A DNA stretch of 64,000 nt. It comes from an uncultured Actinomycetes bacterium (GTDB lineage: Bacteria > Actinomycetota > Actinomycetes > Mycobacteriales > Nakamurellaceae). Position 1 is the stretch's first letter, and each line of letters opens with the position of its first letter. The stretch is taken from assembly GCA_937926105.1 (NCBI GenBank), contig CALANS010000051.1, forward strand, positions 124,001 to 188,000, written 5' to 3'. Below are positions 43,234-52,662 of the stretch, in pieces. The notes beneath the pieces were generated by a model, which was given only the letters and a program-made list of their open reading frames with translations, was not told the DNA's origin and searched no databases. The position numbers and the translations under genes are program-made.

Positions 43234-43814
43234 CAGGTGCCCGCCTCCAACCCCAGGTCGGCCAGTCCCAGCAGTGTTCGGTAGGGCAGCCCGCGCTGCT
43301 GGATCGCCTGCGCCGCACCGGTGTCCCGGTCGATCACCGTCGCCACCCCCACCACGGTCGCGCCGGCCTCGACCAGTGCGTCCACCGCCTGCAGCACCGA
43401 CCCGCCGGTGGTCGAGGTGTCCTCCACGGCCAGCACCCGCCGGCCCGCTACTGCTGGCCCCTCGATGCGCCGGGACATCCCGTGATCCTTGGCCGCCTTG
43501 CGCACCACCAGCGCGTCCAGCGGCCGGCCCGGGGCGTGCAGCATCGCCAATGCCACCGGGTCGGCGCCCAGCGTCAGCCCGCCCACCGCCTCGAACGACC
43601 AGTCCGCGGTCAGCTGCCGCAGCAGCACGCCGATCAGCGGCGCCGCCTCGTGGTGCAGGGTCGGCACCCGGGCATCCACGTAGTAGTTGGCCTCCCGGCC
43701 GGATGCCAGCACCACCCTGCCGCGCACCACCGCCAGGTCCCGGACCAGCCCGGCCAGCCGATCGCGCAACTCCGGGTCGACGGGGGGCGGGATATTGGCG
43801 GGCTGATCACTCAC
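43233..43814 (-). CDS. pyrE: Orotate phosphoribosyltransferase
   Basis: 193 aa. Converts orotate plus PRPP to OMP in de novo pyrimidine synthesis. The PRPP-binding motif VLAVEDTSTTGGSV (127-140) and the catalytic-loop lysines in VRKAAKDHG (~104-112) are present; GGLTLGADPVALA is the other phosphate contact. GTG 43814 (VSDQPANIPP) was taken as start. The next gene on this strand is the SpoU methyltransferase. A 192-bp gap separates it from the divergent hydrolase. Confidence 0.93.
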   Translation of the reverse strand: MSDQPANIPPPVDPELRDRLAGLVRDLAVVRGRVVLASGREANYYVDARVPTLHHEAAPLIGVLLRQLTADWSFEAVGGLTLGADPVALAMLHAPGRPLDALVVRKAAKDHGMSRRIEGPAVAGRRVLAVEDTSTTGGSVLQAVDALVEAGATVVGVATVIDRDTGAAQAIQQRGLPYRTLLGLADLGLEAGT

Positions 43815-44006
43815 GCCGCTAGCGTCCCACACCGCCGGACCCGCGATCCCCACCGGACACGGCGGGCCTGTCCGATATGACCCGCCTGGTGCGCCACGGT
43901 CCGGACCCCGCGTCGGGCGGCCAGCGCGCATCACCCTGCCCCGGTAGTGTCGGCCGGGCCGGACCCGATCGCCGCCACGATCGGTCCACCAGCGAGGAGG
44001 ACACCG

Positions 44007-45068
44007 GTGCCCGACCTGCCCGACATCGAGACCGCCACCATTCCGACCGCCCGCATCGCCACCTGCGTGCGCTGGGTGCGCCACCGGGACGGCGCAGACC
44101 CGGTGGTGTTCGTGCACGGCAACGTGTCCTCGTCACCGTTCTTCTTCCCCGCCATGCAGCACCTGCCGGACCGGTTCCGGCCGATCGCCGTCGACCTGCG
44201 CGGCTTTGGCGGCACCGACACCGCCCCGGTGGACGCCACCCGCGGGTTGCGGGACTTTTCCGACGACCTGCTGGCAGCCTTGGACGCGCTGGACCTGCCG
44301 CGCGCGCACCTGGTCGGCTGGTCCATGGGCGGCGGCGTGGTGATGCGCGCCGCGATCGACGCGCCCGATCGGGTCAGCTCACTGACCCTGATCAACCCGG
44401 TGTCGCCGTGCGGGTTCGGCGGCACCCGCGGCCTGGACGGCCGGCTGCTGTCCCCGGATGGCGCTGGATCCGGCGGCGGCACGGCCAGTCCCGACTTCGT
44501 GCGCGCGCTGGCCGACGGGGACACCTCCTCGGACAGCCCCTCCTCACCCCGATCGGTATTGCGCGCCTTCTACGTGGCACCCGGCTGGGACGGCGAGGAC
44601 GAGGAGATGTACGTCGCGTCGATGCTGTCCACGGCCATCGGTGACGATAACTACCCGGGCGACTCGGTGCCCTCGCAGGCCTGGCCGGGCATCGCCCCGG
44701 GCCGGCGCGGGGTGCTGAACACCATGGCGCCCACCTACCTGGACCTGTCCGGCATCGTCGACATCGAGCCCCGGCCGCCCATCCTGTGGATCCGGGGCGA
44801 ATTGGACCAGATCGTCTCGGACACCTCGTCGATGGACCTGGCCCAGCTGGGCGCGCTCGGCGCCGTGCCCGGGTATCCCGGCGCCGACGTCGCGCCGCCA
44901 CAGCCGATGGTGTCGCAGACCCGGTCGGTGCTGGACGGCTATACCTCGGCTGGTGGCCGGTATCGGGAAGTGGTGATCCCCGGCGTCGGGCACTCGCCGC
45001 ACATCGAGAACCTGCCTGCCTTCCTGGAGGCGCTGGTGCCGCACCTGGACGGTGCCATCCGAGGGTGA
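44007..45068 (+). CDS. Alpha/beta-hydrolase fold protein
   Basis: 353 aa. VFVHGN oxyanion motif (~34-39), nucleophile elbow GWSMGG (Ser ~106), DLRGFGGTD, acid in IRGELDQIVS and His in PGVGHSPHIENLP near the C-terminus: a complete triad. A ~60-residue insertion (~165-240) forms the lid. The GTG at 44007 has GAGGAGG six nt upstream, which excludes the longer frame from 43947. It precedes a DrrAB-like exporter by 42 bp and may be cotranscribed. Substrate unknown (esterase, lactonase or haloalkane group). Confidence 0.85.
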   Translation: MPDLPDIETATIPTARIATCVRWVRHRDGADPVVFVHGNVSSSPFFFPAMQHLPDRFRPIAVDLRGFGGTDTAPVDATRGLRDFSDDLLAALDALDLPRAHLVGWSMGGGVVMRAAIDAPDRVSSLTLINPVSPCGFGGTRGLDGRLLSPDGAGSGGGTASPDFVRALADGDTSSDSPSSPRSVLRAFYVAPGWDGEDEEMYVASMLSTAIGDDNYPGDSVPSQAWPGIAPGRRGVLNTMAPTYLDLSGIVDIEPRPPILWIRGELDQIVSDTSSMDLAQLGALGAVPGYPGADVAPPQPMVSQTRSVLDGYTSAGGRYREVVIPGVGHSPHIENLPAFLEALVPHLDGAIRG

Positions 45069-45110
45069 CCTGACCGCACGAGACCGGTACCGACACGACG
45101 GGGGAAGTAG

Positions 45111-46094
45111 ATGCCGATTCCGGCGATCCAGGCGCGCGGGCTGGTCAAACAGTTCCGCCGGCCGGGGGATGTCCCGATCCGCGCGGTGGACGGGCTGGAT
45201 CTGACGGTGCCGGCCGGCCAGATCGTGGCCTTTCTCGGTCCCAACGGGGCCGGCAAGACCACCACGCTGGACATGCTGCTGGGCTTGACCATCCCGGATT
45301 CCGGTACCGCGACGGTGGTGGGCATGGCGCCCCGGGCCGCGGTGCTGGCCGGAAGGGTCTCCGCGGTGTTGCAGACCGGCGGGCTGCTGGCCGATCTGAC
45401 GGTCGCCGAGACCGTTCGGCTGATCTCCTCCACGTTCGAACACTCCCGCCCGGTCGCGGAGGTGATGGCCAAGGCGGGTATCTCGGGGCTGGCCGACCGG
45501 CGGGTGTCCAAGTGCTCCGGCGGCGAGCAGCAGCGGCTGCGGTTCGCCCTGGCGCTGCTGCCGGATCCGGCGCTGCTCATCCTGGACGAACCCACCGCAG
45601 GCATGGATGTCGCTGCACGGCACGAGTTCTGGGACACCATGCGGGCGGACACGGCATCCGGGCGCACGGTGGTCTTCGCGACCCACTACCTGGAGGAAGC
45701 GGACTCCTTCGCCGAGCGGATCGTGATGGTCAGCCGGGGCAGGGTGGTCGCCGACGGGACGACCAGCGAGATCCGGTCGAAGAGTTCCGGCCGCACCATC
45801 TCGGCCGAGATTCCTGATGCGGGAGCGGATTCCTGGCTGGCGCGGGTACGCGCGGTTCCGGGGGTCGGTGGGGTGACCGAGCGCGGCCGGCGCGTGGAGA
45901 TCGCCGCCGCCGACACCGACGCGGTGGCGCTGGTGCTGCTGCGCGACCTGGGCGCGCGACACCTGGAGATCGCCGCGCCCACCCTGGACAGTGCGTTCCT
46001 CACCCTCACCGGCCAGCATCTGCCGGCCGGCGCCGTCACCGATGACGGCGAGGATGCCTCTGGTGCCACGGGTTCCCAGGCGGTGACGGCATGA
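45111..46094 (+). CDS. ABC exporter ATP-binding protein (DrrA-like)
   Basis: 327 aa. Walker A GPNGAGKTT, Q-loop VLQTGGLLADLTVAET, signature CSGGEQQRLRFALAL (Cys replaces the usual Leu), Walker B LLILDEPTAGMD, H-loop FATHYLEEAD. The C-terminal ~100 residues form the DUF4162/DrrA regulatory domain. ATG 45111 follows GGGGGAAG. Overlaps the permease (ATGA). Confidence 0.93.
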   Translation: MPIPAIQARGLVKQFRRPGDVPIRAVDGLDLTVPAGQIVAFLGPNGAGKTTTLDMLLGLTIPDSGTATVVGMAPRAAVLAGRVSAVLQTGGLLADLTVAETVRLISSTFEHSRPVAEVMAKAGISGLADRRVSKCSGGEQQRLRFALALLPDPALLILDEPTAGMDVAARHEFWDTMRADTASGRTVVFATHYLEEADSFAERIVMVSRGRVVADGTTSEIRSKSSGRTISAEIPDAGADSWLARVRAVPGVGGVTERGRRVEIAAADTDAVALVLLRDLGARHLEIAAPTLDSAFLTLTGQHLPAGAVTDDGEDASGATGSQAVTA

Positions 46095-46855
46095 ACGTCA
46101 CGTACCTCGGCCTGGAGCTCAAGCGGTTCCTGCGCGACTTCATGGGCGTCTTCTTCACGGCGGTGCTGCCGGCGTTCCTGTACGTGATCTTCGGCGCGGC
46201 GCAGTCCTGGTCGGACGAGCCGGCCGGCAACGGCAACGTGGCGTGGTACATCATGATCTCGATGGCGGCGTACGGCGCCGTCACCGCTACCGTGTCGGTC
46301 GGCGGATCGGCCGCGGTGGAACGGATGCAGGGCTGGGGCCGGCAGCTCGGGCTGACCCCGATGCGGGATTCCACCTTCGTGGTGACCAAGGCGATGGTCG
46401 CCATGATTATCGCGCTGCTCCCGGTCGGGTTGATCTACGTGATCGGCGCGCTGACCGGGGCGCGGGCCACCACCTCGGCGTGGATCGTCGGCGGCATCAT
46501 CGTGCTGCTCGGCGCGGCCATCTTCTCCATCTACGGCCTGATCTTCGGGTTGGCGTTCCGCAGCGAGTCGGCGGTCGGCGCGGCGAGCGGATCCCTGGTG
46601 ATCCTGGCGTTCCTGGGCAACATCTTCTTCCCGCTGTCCGGGACGCTGCTGACGATCGCCACGTTCACTCCGCTGTACGGGTACGTGTCGCTGGCCCGGC
46701 GCCCGCTGACCGAGGGGTACATCCTCAACGGCACCGAAAGCACCCACATGCTCTACGAGCCGCTGTGGCAACCGATCACCAACATGGTCGTCTGGGCGCT
46801 GATCTTCGGGGCGCTGGCGATCCTCGCGGTGCGGGTGGGCAGGCGTCGCCAGTAA
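46091..46855 (+). CDS. ABC-2 family exporter permease (DrrB-like)
   Basis: 254 aa with six membrane helices; LELKRFLRDFMGVFFTAVLPAFLYVIFG and GNIFFPLSGTLLTIATFTPLYGYV are typical ABC-2 permease segments. VERMQGWGRQLGLTPM is the cytoplasmic coupling loop. It is coupled to the ATPase gene by ATGA. No two-component system, usual in such loci, is adjacent. Confidence 0.9.
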   Translation: MNVTYLGLELKRFLRDFMGVFFTAVLPAFLYVIFGAAQSWSDEPAGNGNVAWYIMISMAAYGAVTATVSVGGSAAVERMQGWGRQLGLTPMRDSTFVVTKAMVAMIIALLPVGLIYVIGALTGARATTSAWIVGGIIVLLGAAIFSIYGLIFGLAFRSESAVGAASGSLVILAFLGNIFFPLSGTLLTIATFTPLYGYVSLARRPLTEGYILNGTESTHMLYEPLWQPITNMVVWALIFGALAILAVRVGRRRQ

Positions 46856-46876
46856 CGGGGCCGGGATCCGGGGTGT

Positions 46877-47653
46877 TCAGGTGCGGGTGTCCTTGTCCAC
46901 CAGGTAGGCCACCCGGCGCACCAGCGACCGGGGCGCCAGCTTCGCCGCGAGGGTCACCGACTTGTACAGCGGGCCCGGCACCACCATCGGGCGGCCGGCG
47001 CGCAGGGCGTCCAGGGACTGCGTCACCACCGTGTCCACGTTGACGTACAGCGCCTCCGGCTTGCCGACCATGTCGATGTCCGCCCGCTCGTGAAATTCCG
47101 TGTGCACGAATCCCGGGCAGACCGCGACCATGTGAACGCCGGTGCCGCGTAACGACATCGCGATTCCCTCGGTGAATGCGATGACCCAGGCCTTGGACGC
47201 CGAGTATGCCGACCCCCGGCCGGGCAGCAGCCCGGCGACCGAGGCGATGTTGATCACCCCGCCGTGCCGCCGGGCGATCATGCCGGGCAGTGCGGCGTGC
47301 GTCAGCAGCATCACGGCGGTGACGTTGAGCTCCAGCTGGTCCAGCAGCTCGGCGTCCGTTGCGGCCGCGAACCCCTTGCCCAGCCCCTTGCCGGCGTTGT
47401 TGACCAGGATGTCCACCGGCCGGGCGGTGTCCCGCAGCCGGGCCGCGACGTGCGATCGCTGTTCGGGGTCGGTGAGGTCGGCGGGCAGCACCTGTACATC
47501 GGGCGCGCCCGCGGCCAGCAGCGCCGGCCTGGCCTGCTCCAGTCGGGCGGCGTTCCGGGCGACGAGTACCAATCGGTCGCCGGCCAGCGCGAAATGGCGA
47601 GCGAAGGCGGCGCCGATGCCGGCGGAAGCGCCGGTGACGAGAACGGTCCCCAT
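46877..47653 (-). CDS. Short-chain dehydrogenase/reductase
   Basis: 258 aa, classical SDR: cofactor motif TGASAGIG (~7-14), NNAG (~90-93), catalytic Ser in INIASVAG and Y-x-x-x-K in YSASKAW (~153-159). A basic C-terminus (LVRRVAYLVDK) may associate with membranes. Start ATG 47653 has TAAGGT six nt upstream and no Shine-Dalgarno sequence (predicted leaderless). Substrate unknown. Confidence 0.9.
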   Translation of the reverse strand: MGTVLVTGASAGIGAAFARHFALAGDRLVLVARNAARLEQARPALLAAGAPDVQVLPADLTDPEQRSHVAARLRDTARPVDILVNNAGKGLGKGFAAATDAELLDQLELNVTAVMLLTHAALPGMIARRHGGVINIASVAGLLPGRGSAYSASKAWVIAFTEGIAMSLRGTGVHMVAVCPGFVHTEFHERADIDMVGKPEALYVNVDTVVTQSLDALRAGRPMVVPGPLYKSVTLAAKLAPRSLVRRVAYLVDKDTRT

Positions 47654-47727
47654 CGCCCGACCTTAACCGCCGGGCGTGGTCGGCCGGCCGGACCGGTTGC
47701 CTGCGAGTCGCTCATCGACTGCTGCCC

Positions 47728-48837
47728 TCAATGCGTGAAGGGGCGGTGCGACGCGACGAGCCGGCGGATCTCCTCCGTCGGGTACGGGACCTGCCTGCTC
47801 TGCTGCTGGAAGCGTCGGTTGAAGTCCGAGACGACGGCGGCGACCCGCGCATGCCGGGCGATGATCGCGGCGACCTCCGCGGTGACTCCCGTGGGGTGCT
47901 CGCCCTCGGCGTAGGCGCGCACCAGCGCGTAGCGGCCGTCCCGGTCGTCCGTCCGGTACCCCTGCAACGCGGTGACCAGCCAGTTCACCAGATACGTGGC
48001 GGTGTAGGACCGGTCGTAGTCCTGATGGCGCTCGGCAAAGTCGATCTCCTGCGGGGACAGCTCAAAGCGGGAGGAGATCGCCAGGCCGTAGTCCGCGAAG
48101 TACAGCCGATGGCCGTCGGTCAGGATGTTTTCGAAGTGCGCGTCGAAGTGCAGCAGCCCCCGGGCATTCATGAACGAGACGCCGTCCTGCAGGTTCCTTT
48201 CCACCATGGCGCAGGCCCGGTCGGTCGCGGCGTCGCCCGCGGCGACCTGGCCGTTCAGCCACTGGTGCAGGTTCTGCGGGATGTATTCCAAGAACAGCGC
48301 GATGCTCGCCGAGGCCCGATTGAGCGCCTCGATGCGCGTGCGTACCTGTGATCCGCCACCCCAATAGGCAACGGCGCGTTCGATATCGGCCCATTCCTCG
48401 GGCAGGGGCGTCGAGCCGGGCAGCGCCCTCCAGTGGTACATCAGGGGGAAGCCGTCGTGCTGGCCCGCGAGGACCCAGTTCGTCGTCATGGTGTGCACCG
48501 CGAGCTCTCGCCAGGCACCGAAGCCCGGCCCGCCGATGGCACCGACGCCGTAATGGCAGGCGACGGGCAGGTCGAACAGATTCGCCGTGGATCGAACGTG
48601 CTCGGGTTGCCGCTCCAGGTCGGTCAGGGGCACTCGCTTGACGAAGACCGGGCTTCCGGCCACCTCGAGCAGGGCCGATGTCCCGCCGATTCCGGATCCG
48701 ATCGGGACGGCGGTGTCCAGCATCTCGGACAGTGTGCGATCGCTGCACAACGCCAGGGATGTCGAGATCGCGCCGTGTGCGGTCAGACGCGCGCTGCGTG
48801 GCCCGCTGAGGTACGTGGCTGCTGCCTGGTGGTTCAG
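47728..48837 (-). CDS. Atypical kinase-fold phosphotransferase with a CTG start
   Basis: 369 aa. Kinase-like landmarks: Gly loop GSGIGG (~47-52), VFVKRVP with K67, catalytic loop H230-F-D232-AHFE-N237 (HxDxxxxN) and D249-YG in place of DFG. It has no transmembrane helix and is much shorter than Pkn proteins, so a protein or small-molecule kinase cannot be told apart. Start: no ATG/GTG/TTG fits the N-terminus, but a CTG at 48837 has GGAGGT six nt upstream and overlaps the acyl-CoA dehydrogenase stop as CTGA, like the ATGA couplings elsewhere. ATG 48723 would remove the N-terminal 38 residues. Confidence 0.7.
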   Translation of the reverse strand: MNHQAAATYLSGPRSARLTAHGAISTSLALCSDRTLSEMLDTAVPIGSGIGGTSALLEVAGSPVFVKRVPLTDLERQPEHVRSTANLFDLPVACHYGVGAIGGPGFGAWRELAVHTMTTNWVLAGQHDGFPLMYHWRALPGSTPLPEEWADIERAVAYWGGGSQVRTRIEALNRASASIALFLEYIPQNLHQWLNGQVAAGDAATDRACAMVERNLQDGVSFMNARGLLHFDAHFENILTDGHRLYFADYGLAISSRFELSPQEIDFAERHQDYDRSYTATYLVNWLVTALQGYRTDDRDGRYALVRAYAEGEHPTGVTAEVAAIIARHARVAAVVSDFNRRFQQQSRQVPYPTEEIRRLVASHRPFTH

Positions 48838-50687
48838 AAGGCGACCTCCGGCACCTGCATCAGCGAGGTATCGGCGGCCTCGACGATCGCCCGCCGGGCC
48901 GAGAGCTCCGGCAACACGTTCCGGGCGAACCACCGCGCCACGGCGAGCTTGCCGGTGTAGAAGGCCGAGTCTGCCTCGGACACCCCACCGGAATCCAGCG
49001 CGCGCTGGGCCGCGGCGGCCTGGCGCAGCAGCAGGTAGCCGATCAGCACGTCACCGGCGCTCATCAGGAGCGACACGGCATGCTCACCCACCCGGTAGAT
49101 CGACTCCGGATCCGTCTGGGAGGCCATCGTGTAGCCGACCAACCGGCCCACCATCAGCTGCAGGTCTTCGGAGGCGGTCTGCAGCAACGCCAGCTCCTCC
49201 TTGAAGCGCCCGTCACCACCTCCGGCTCCCGCGCTGCCCGACTGTGCCGCGGTGAGGAACTCCGCGATCTCGCCGGCGATCGCTGCCAGCGCGGTGCCAC
49301 CCGTCCGCACGACCTTCCGGAAGAAGAAGTCCTGCGCCTGGATCGCCGTGGTGCCCTCGTACAGGGTGTCGATCTTGGAGTCCCGGATGTACTGCTCGAT
49401 CGGGTAGTCCTGCGTGTAGCCGGAGCCGCCGAAGGTCTGCAACGACAGCGCGAGGTTCTCGTACGCCCGCTCGCTGCCCACGCCCTTGACCACCGGGAGC
49501 AGCAGATCGTTGACGGCGCGAGCCAGCTCGACATCCCCGTCACCGGCGGAGATCCGGTCCTGCCAGGACGCGGTGTACAGGTAGACGGCGCGCAGCCCCT
49601 CGGCATACGCCTTCTGGCGCATCAGAATCCGGCGCACGTCCGGGTGGTGGATGATCGTCACCCGCGGCGCCGACTTGTCCGCCTGGCGGGTCAGGTCCGC
49701 CGACTGCACCCGCTCGCGCGCGTAGGCCAGCGCATTGAGGTAGCCGGTGGACAGCGTGGCGATTGCCTTGGTGCCGACCATCATCCGCGCGTATTCGATC
49801 ACCTGGAACATCTGCGCGATGCCGTCGTGCTTGTCCCCGAGCAGGTATCCGACGGCCGGGGCGCCGTGCTGGCCCAGCGTCAGCTCGCAGGTGTTGGAGA
49901 CCTTCAGCCCCATCTTGTGCTCGACGCCGGTGACATAGACCCCGTTGCGCTCGCCCAGCTCGCCGGTCTCGGCGTCGAAGAGCACCTTCGGCACGATGTA
50001 CAGGCTCAGACCCTTGGTGCCTGGCCGGGTCTCGATACCTGGCCCCTCCGGCCGGGCCAGCACCAGGTGGATGATGTTATCGGTCAGATCGTGCTCGGCG
50101 GAGGTGATGAACCTCTTGACTCCCTCCAGGTGCCAGCTGCCGTCCTCCTGCAGGATCGCCCGAGTCCGGCCCGCGCCCACGTCGCTGCCCGCGTCCGGTT
50201 CGGTCAGCACCATGGTGGCGCCCCAGCCGCGCTCGATGATGGTGCGCGCCATCGCCTGCTGCTCGGGGGTGCCGTTGCGGTGGATGACGGTGGCGAAGTT
50301 GGCCCCGCCGGCATACATGAACAGGGCGGGGTTGGCGCCCAGCAGCAGTTCGGCTGCGGCCCACCGCAGCGACGGGGTGGCCCCGTATCCGCCCAGGTCC
50401 TCCGGCAGCTCCAGCCGCCACCACTCGCCGTCCCGCAGCGCCCGGTAGGACTCGTGGAACGACGCCGGCAGCGGGGCGGTGTGCGTCTGTGGGTCGAACA
50501 CCGGGGGATGACGATCACCGTCGACGAACGACGCCGCGATCGGGCCGGACGCCACCGCCTCCAGCTCGCGCAGCACCTCGCGGGCGGTGCTCGCGTCCAG
50601 CTGGCCGCGTCCGAGATAGGCGTCGGCGCCGAACACCTCGAACAGGTTGAACTCCAGGTCGCGAAGGTTGGAACGGTAGTGGCCCAT
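48834..50687 (-). CDS. Acyl-CoA dehydrogenase, FadE5-like large type
   Basis: 617 aa, longer than ordinary acyl-CoA dehydrogenases (~380 aa), matching the FadE5 group with N- and C-terminal extra domains. FAD/substrate motifs: [17 protein letters not shown] (~155-170), [11 protein letters not shown], and [24 protein letters not shown]; the catalytic Glu is in [15 protein letters not shown] (~435). It oxidises acyl-CoA to enoyl-CoA in beta-oxidation, passing electrons to ETF. The ATG 50687 has GGGAGA upstream. It is followed by the kinase-fold gene with a 4-nt overlap. Two TTAC-N6-GGTA operators lie upstream. Confidence 0.92.
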   Translation of the reverse strand: MGHYRSNLRDLEFNLFEVFGADAYLGRGQLDASTAREVLRELEAVASGPIAASFVDGDRHPPVFDPQTHTAPLPASFHESYRALRDGEWWRLELPEDLGGYGATPSLRWAAAELLLGANPALFMYAGGANFATVIHRNGTPEQQAMARTIIERGWGATMVLTEPDAGSDVGAGRTRAILQEDGSWHLEGVKRFITSAEHDLTDNIIHLVLARPEGPGIETRPGTKGLSLYIVPKVLFDAETGELGERNGVYVTGVEHKMGLKVSNTCELTLGQHGAPAVGYLLGDKHDGIAQMFQVIEYARMMVGTKAIATLSTGYLNALAYARERVQSADLTRQADKSAPRVTIIHHPDVRRILMRQKAYAEGLRAVYLYTASWQDRISAGDGDVELARAVNDLLLPVVKGVGSERAYENLALSLQTFGGSGYTQDYPIEQYIRDSKIDTLYEGTTAIQAQDFFFRKVVRTGGTALAAIAGEIAEFLTAAQSGSAGAGGGDGRFKEELALLQTASEDLQLMVGRLVGYTMASQTDPESIYRVGEHAVSLLMSAGDVLIGYLLLRQAAAAQRALDSGGVSEADSAFYTGKLAVARWFARNVLPELSARRAIVEAADTSLMQVPEVAF

Positions 50688-50740
50688 GGCGGTCTCCCGG
50701 GTCTCGGTGGTGCGTGCGTGAATGGCCGCGTGCCGCGAAG

Positions 50741-50778
50741 TTACTCGCTGGTAGCTTCAGGCTATTACCGACCGGTAA
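50741..50778. promoter_or_regulatory. Paired TTAC-N6-GGTA operators upstream of the acyl-CoA dehydrogenase
   Basis: TTACCG-AC-CGGTAA (50765-50778) is a perfect palindrome. TTACTCGCTGGTAG (50741-50754) is an imperfect copy 24 bp away, about two helix turns. They lie 54-91 bp upstream of the dehydrogenase ATG and overlap a possible -10 (TAACTT, minus strand). Palindromes of this form are typical of TetR-type fatty-acid repressors; the regulator is not in the window. Confidence 0.45.
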
Positions 50779-50848
50779 CCTTCGCAAGGCGCCCGCGCGG
50801 CACGCCGGGACCGCCCCTGCTGGACCGCACCGGGGTTCGTGGGTGACG

Positions 50849-52654
50849 ATGCCTGCAATGACGGCCTCACGCGCACGGCGACGCCCCCTCCGCACCCGGT
50901 GCGGCACGGTGCTCGCGTGTGCCGCCGTACTGGCGCTCGCCGGATGCACCTCCGCGCCGCCCGACCGGCCTCGGCCATCCGGCGACGCCACCGGCTCGGT
51001 GCTGCCCACCGGCCCGTCCGGCCAGGGCGGCACGGGACTGATCCCACCGGACTCCGCCACCGGCTCTGCCGGGCAGACCGCGACGAACTCGGGTGCCGCC
51101 GGACGACCCGCGCCGCCGCCGGCCGCCACCCTGACCTGGCTGTCCGGCCCGGCCGCCGACGACGGCCTGCAGGTGACCACCGACGCCGGAAAGCGCTGGC
51201 AGGGACCGGTGCCGGGCGAGTGGGCGGTGCTGGATGACCAGGGCTACCGGTGGTTCGGCCCGGACGGATCGGTGGTCGGCTGCACGTCTCAGCGATCCTG
51301 CGTGGGCGTGGACGGTGACGGGAACGTCGTCGTCACCACCAGGCCGAAGGGCCTGCGGGTGGTGTTCGCCTCGGACGGCCGCTTCCTCGGCCGGTTCTCC
51401 GCGGCCGGCGACCGGATGTCCACGCCGAGCACCAAGCCCACCCTGGCGGATGCTGTGGCGGACAGCGGGGTGGACCTGCCCAGCCTGCTGAACGAGGCGA
51501 CCCTGGCGCCGCCGTTCGCCGGCGGCGCCACCGGGGATCCGCATCTGATCACCGCCGGCGGGGTGCGGTTTACCACCCAGGTTGCCGGCCAGTTCGTGGC
51601 CCGCGGCGGCGACCGGGACCACACCATCCAGCTGCAACTCGAACCGATGGCGCACCGCGACGACGTATCGGTGGTGTCGGCGGTGGCCGTCGGAACCGGC
51701 GAGCACTCCATTGAGGTACACCTCGACGGCACGCTGTCCATCGATGGCACGACGCGGCCCTGGAAGTCCAGCTTCGACCAGGTCACGGTGTCGGGTGGGC
51801 TGGCGATCGGTCGGTGGCCCGCCGACGAGAACCGAGTCGTGGTGGTCGCGGTGCTCTGGCCGGATGGTGGGTCGGTGGTGATGTCGGCCAATCCGGCGCT
51901 GGGCATCACGGTGGTGGCGCACCTGGTTCCGGTGTCCGGCTCGGTGGGCCTGTTCGGTGCCGGTGGACAGGCCGCGGGGCCGGACCTGCTGTCCCGCAAG
52001 GGGACGGCGGAGAACACCGGCACGGTGCTGGCGTCCTGGGAGGTGACCGAGTCGGAGCGGCTGTTCGCCGAGAAGCCCGCGGCCGTCTCCGGGTTCCCGA
52101 AGGACGCGCCGCCGGCGGACCCGGGTGCGGCCAAGGTGGCCGCCGAGGCCTGCGGTGGGCAGGGCATCCAGCACGCGGAGGACGTGGCAGCGTGCGAGTT
52201 CGACGTGGCACTGACCGGTGATCCGGGGTTCGTTCCGGGGCACGTCGAGTTGGCGCTGCCGGCGGAGCGGCCGGCCGTGGCGGCCACGTTCGCGCAGCAC
52301 TGGCCGGCGCTGACGCCGGGGAGCCTGCTGGGCGCGGCCACCATGCCGTCCGACGGCCGGCTGAGCCTGACGCTGGGCTCCGGCAAGGCGCGGGTGTACC
52401 GGATGACGCTGGCGCATCACGGGGTGGTGACCCTGATCAACCGGGCCGGCTGCGGCGTCGATGAGACCCCGCCCGGTCTGGAGCAGGCGGCGATGCGGGT
52501 GTTCGACGTCTCGGGACATGCGGTCAGCGATCGGTTCGCGCTGTGCGGCCACGAGCAGACACCGGATCTGCCGGCCGGGACCTACAACCTGGTGGTGGTC
52601 AACGGGCCGTCCACCCCGAACCTGTTTGTCCGGGTCGACGTCACGCTGCCCTGA
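50849..52654 (+). CDS. Secreted lipoprotein with a VWD-like domain
   Basis: About 601 aa. Lipoprotein signal with lipobox L30-A-G-C33, then a Gly/Pro/Thr-rich spacer (~34-90). A domain beginning GDPHLITAGGVRFTTQVAGQF (~229-250) has the GDPH start of von Willebrand factor type D modules, better known in eukaryotic extracellular proteins. The C-terminal ~130 residues look like a beta-sandwich (pre-peptidase-like) with paired Cys. The start could be GTG 50843, ATG 50849 or ATG 50858; the ribosome site is weak. Anchored on the outer face of the membrane; function unknown, perhaps adhesion or calcium-dependent binding. Confidence 0.65.
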   Translation: MPAMTASRARRRPLRTRCGTVLACAAVLALAGCTSAPPDRPRPSGDATGSVLPTGPSGQGGTGLIPPDSATGSAGQTATNSGAAGRPAPPPAATLTWLSGPAADDGLQVTTDAGKRWQGPVPGEWAVLDDQGYRWFGPDGSVVGCTSQRSCVGVDGDGNVVVTTRPKGLRVVFASDGRFLGRFSAAGDRMSTPSTKPTLADAVADSGVDLPSLLNEATLAPPFAGGATGDPHLITAGGVRFTTQVAGQFVARGGDRDHTIQLQLEPMAHRDDVSVVSAVAVGTGEHSIEVHLDGTLSIDGTTRPWKSSFDQVTVSGGLAIGRWPADENRVVVVAVLWPDGGSVVMSANPALGITVVAHLVPVSGSVGLFGAGGQAAGPDLLSRKGTAENTGTVLASWEVTESERLFAEKPAAVSGFPKDAPPADPGAAKVAAEACGGQGIQHAEDVAACEFDVALTGDPGFVPGHVELALPAERPAVAATFAQHWPALTPGSLLGAATMPSDGRLSLTLGSGKARVYRMTLAHHGVVTLINRAGCGVDETPPGLEQAAMRVFDVSGHAVSDRFALCGHEQTPDLPAGTYNLVVVNGPSTPNLFVRVDVTLP

Positions 52655-52662
52655 GCCGGGCG

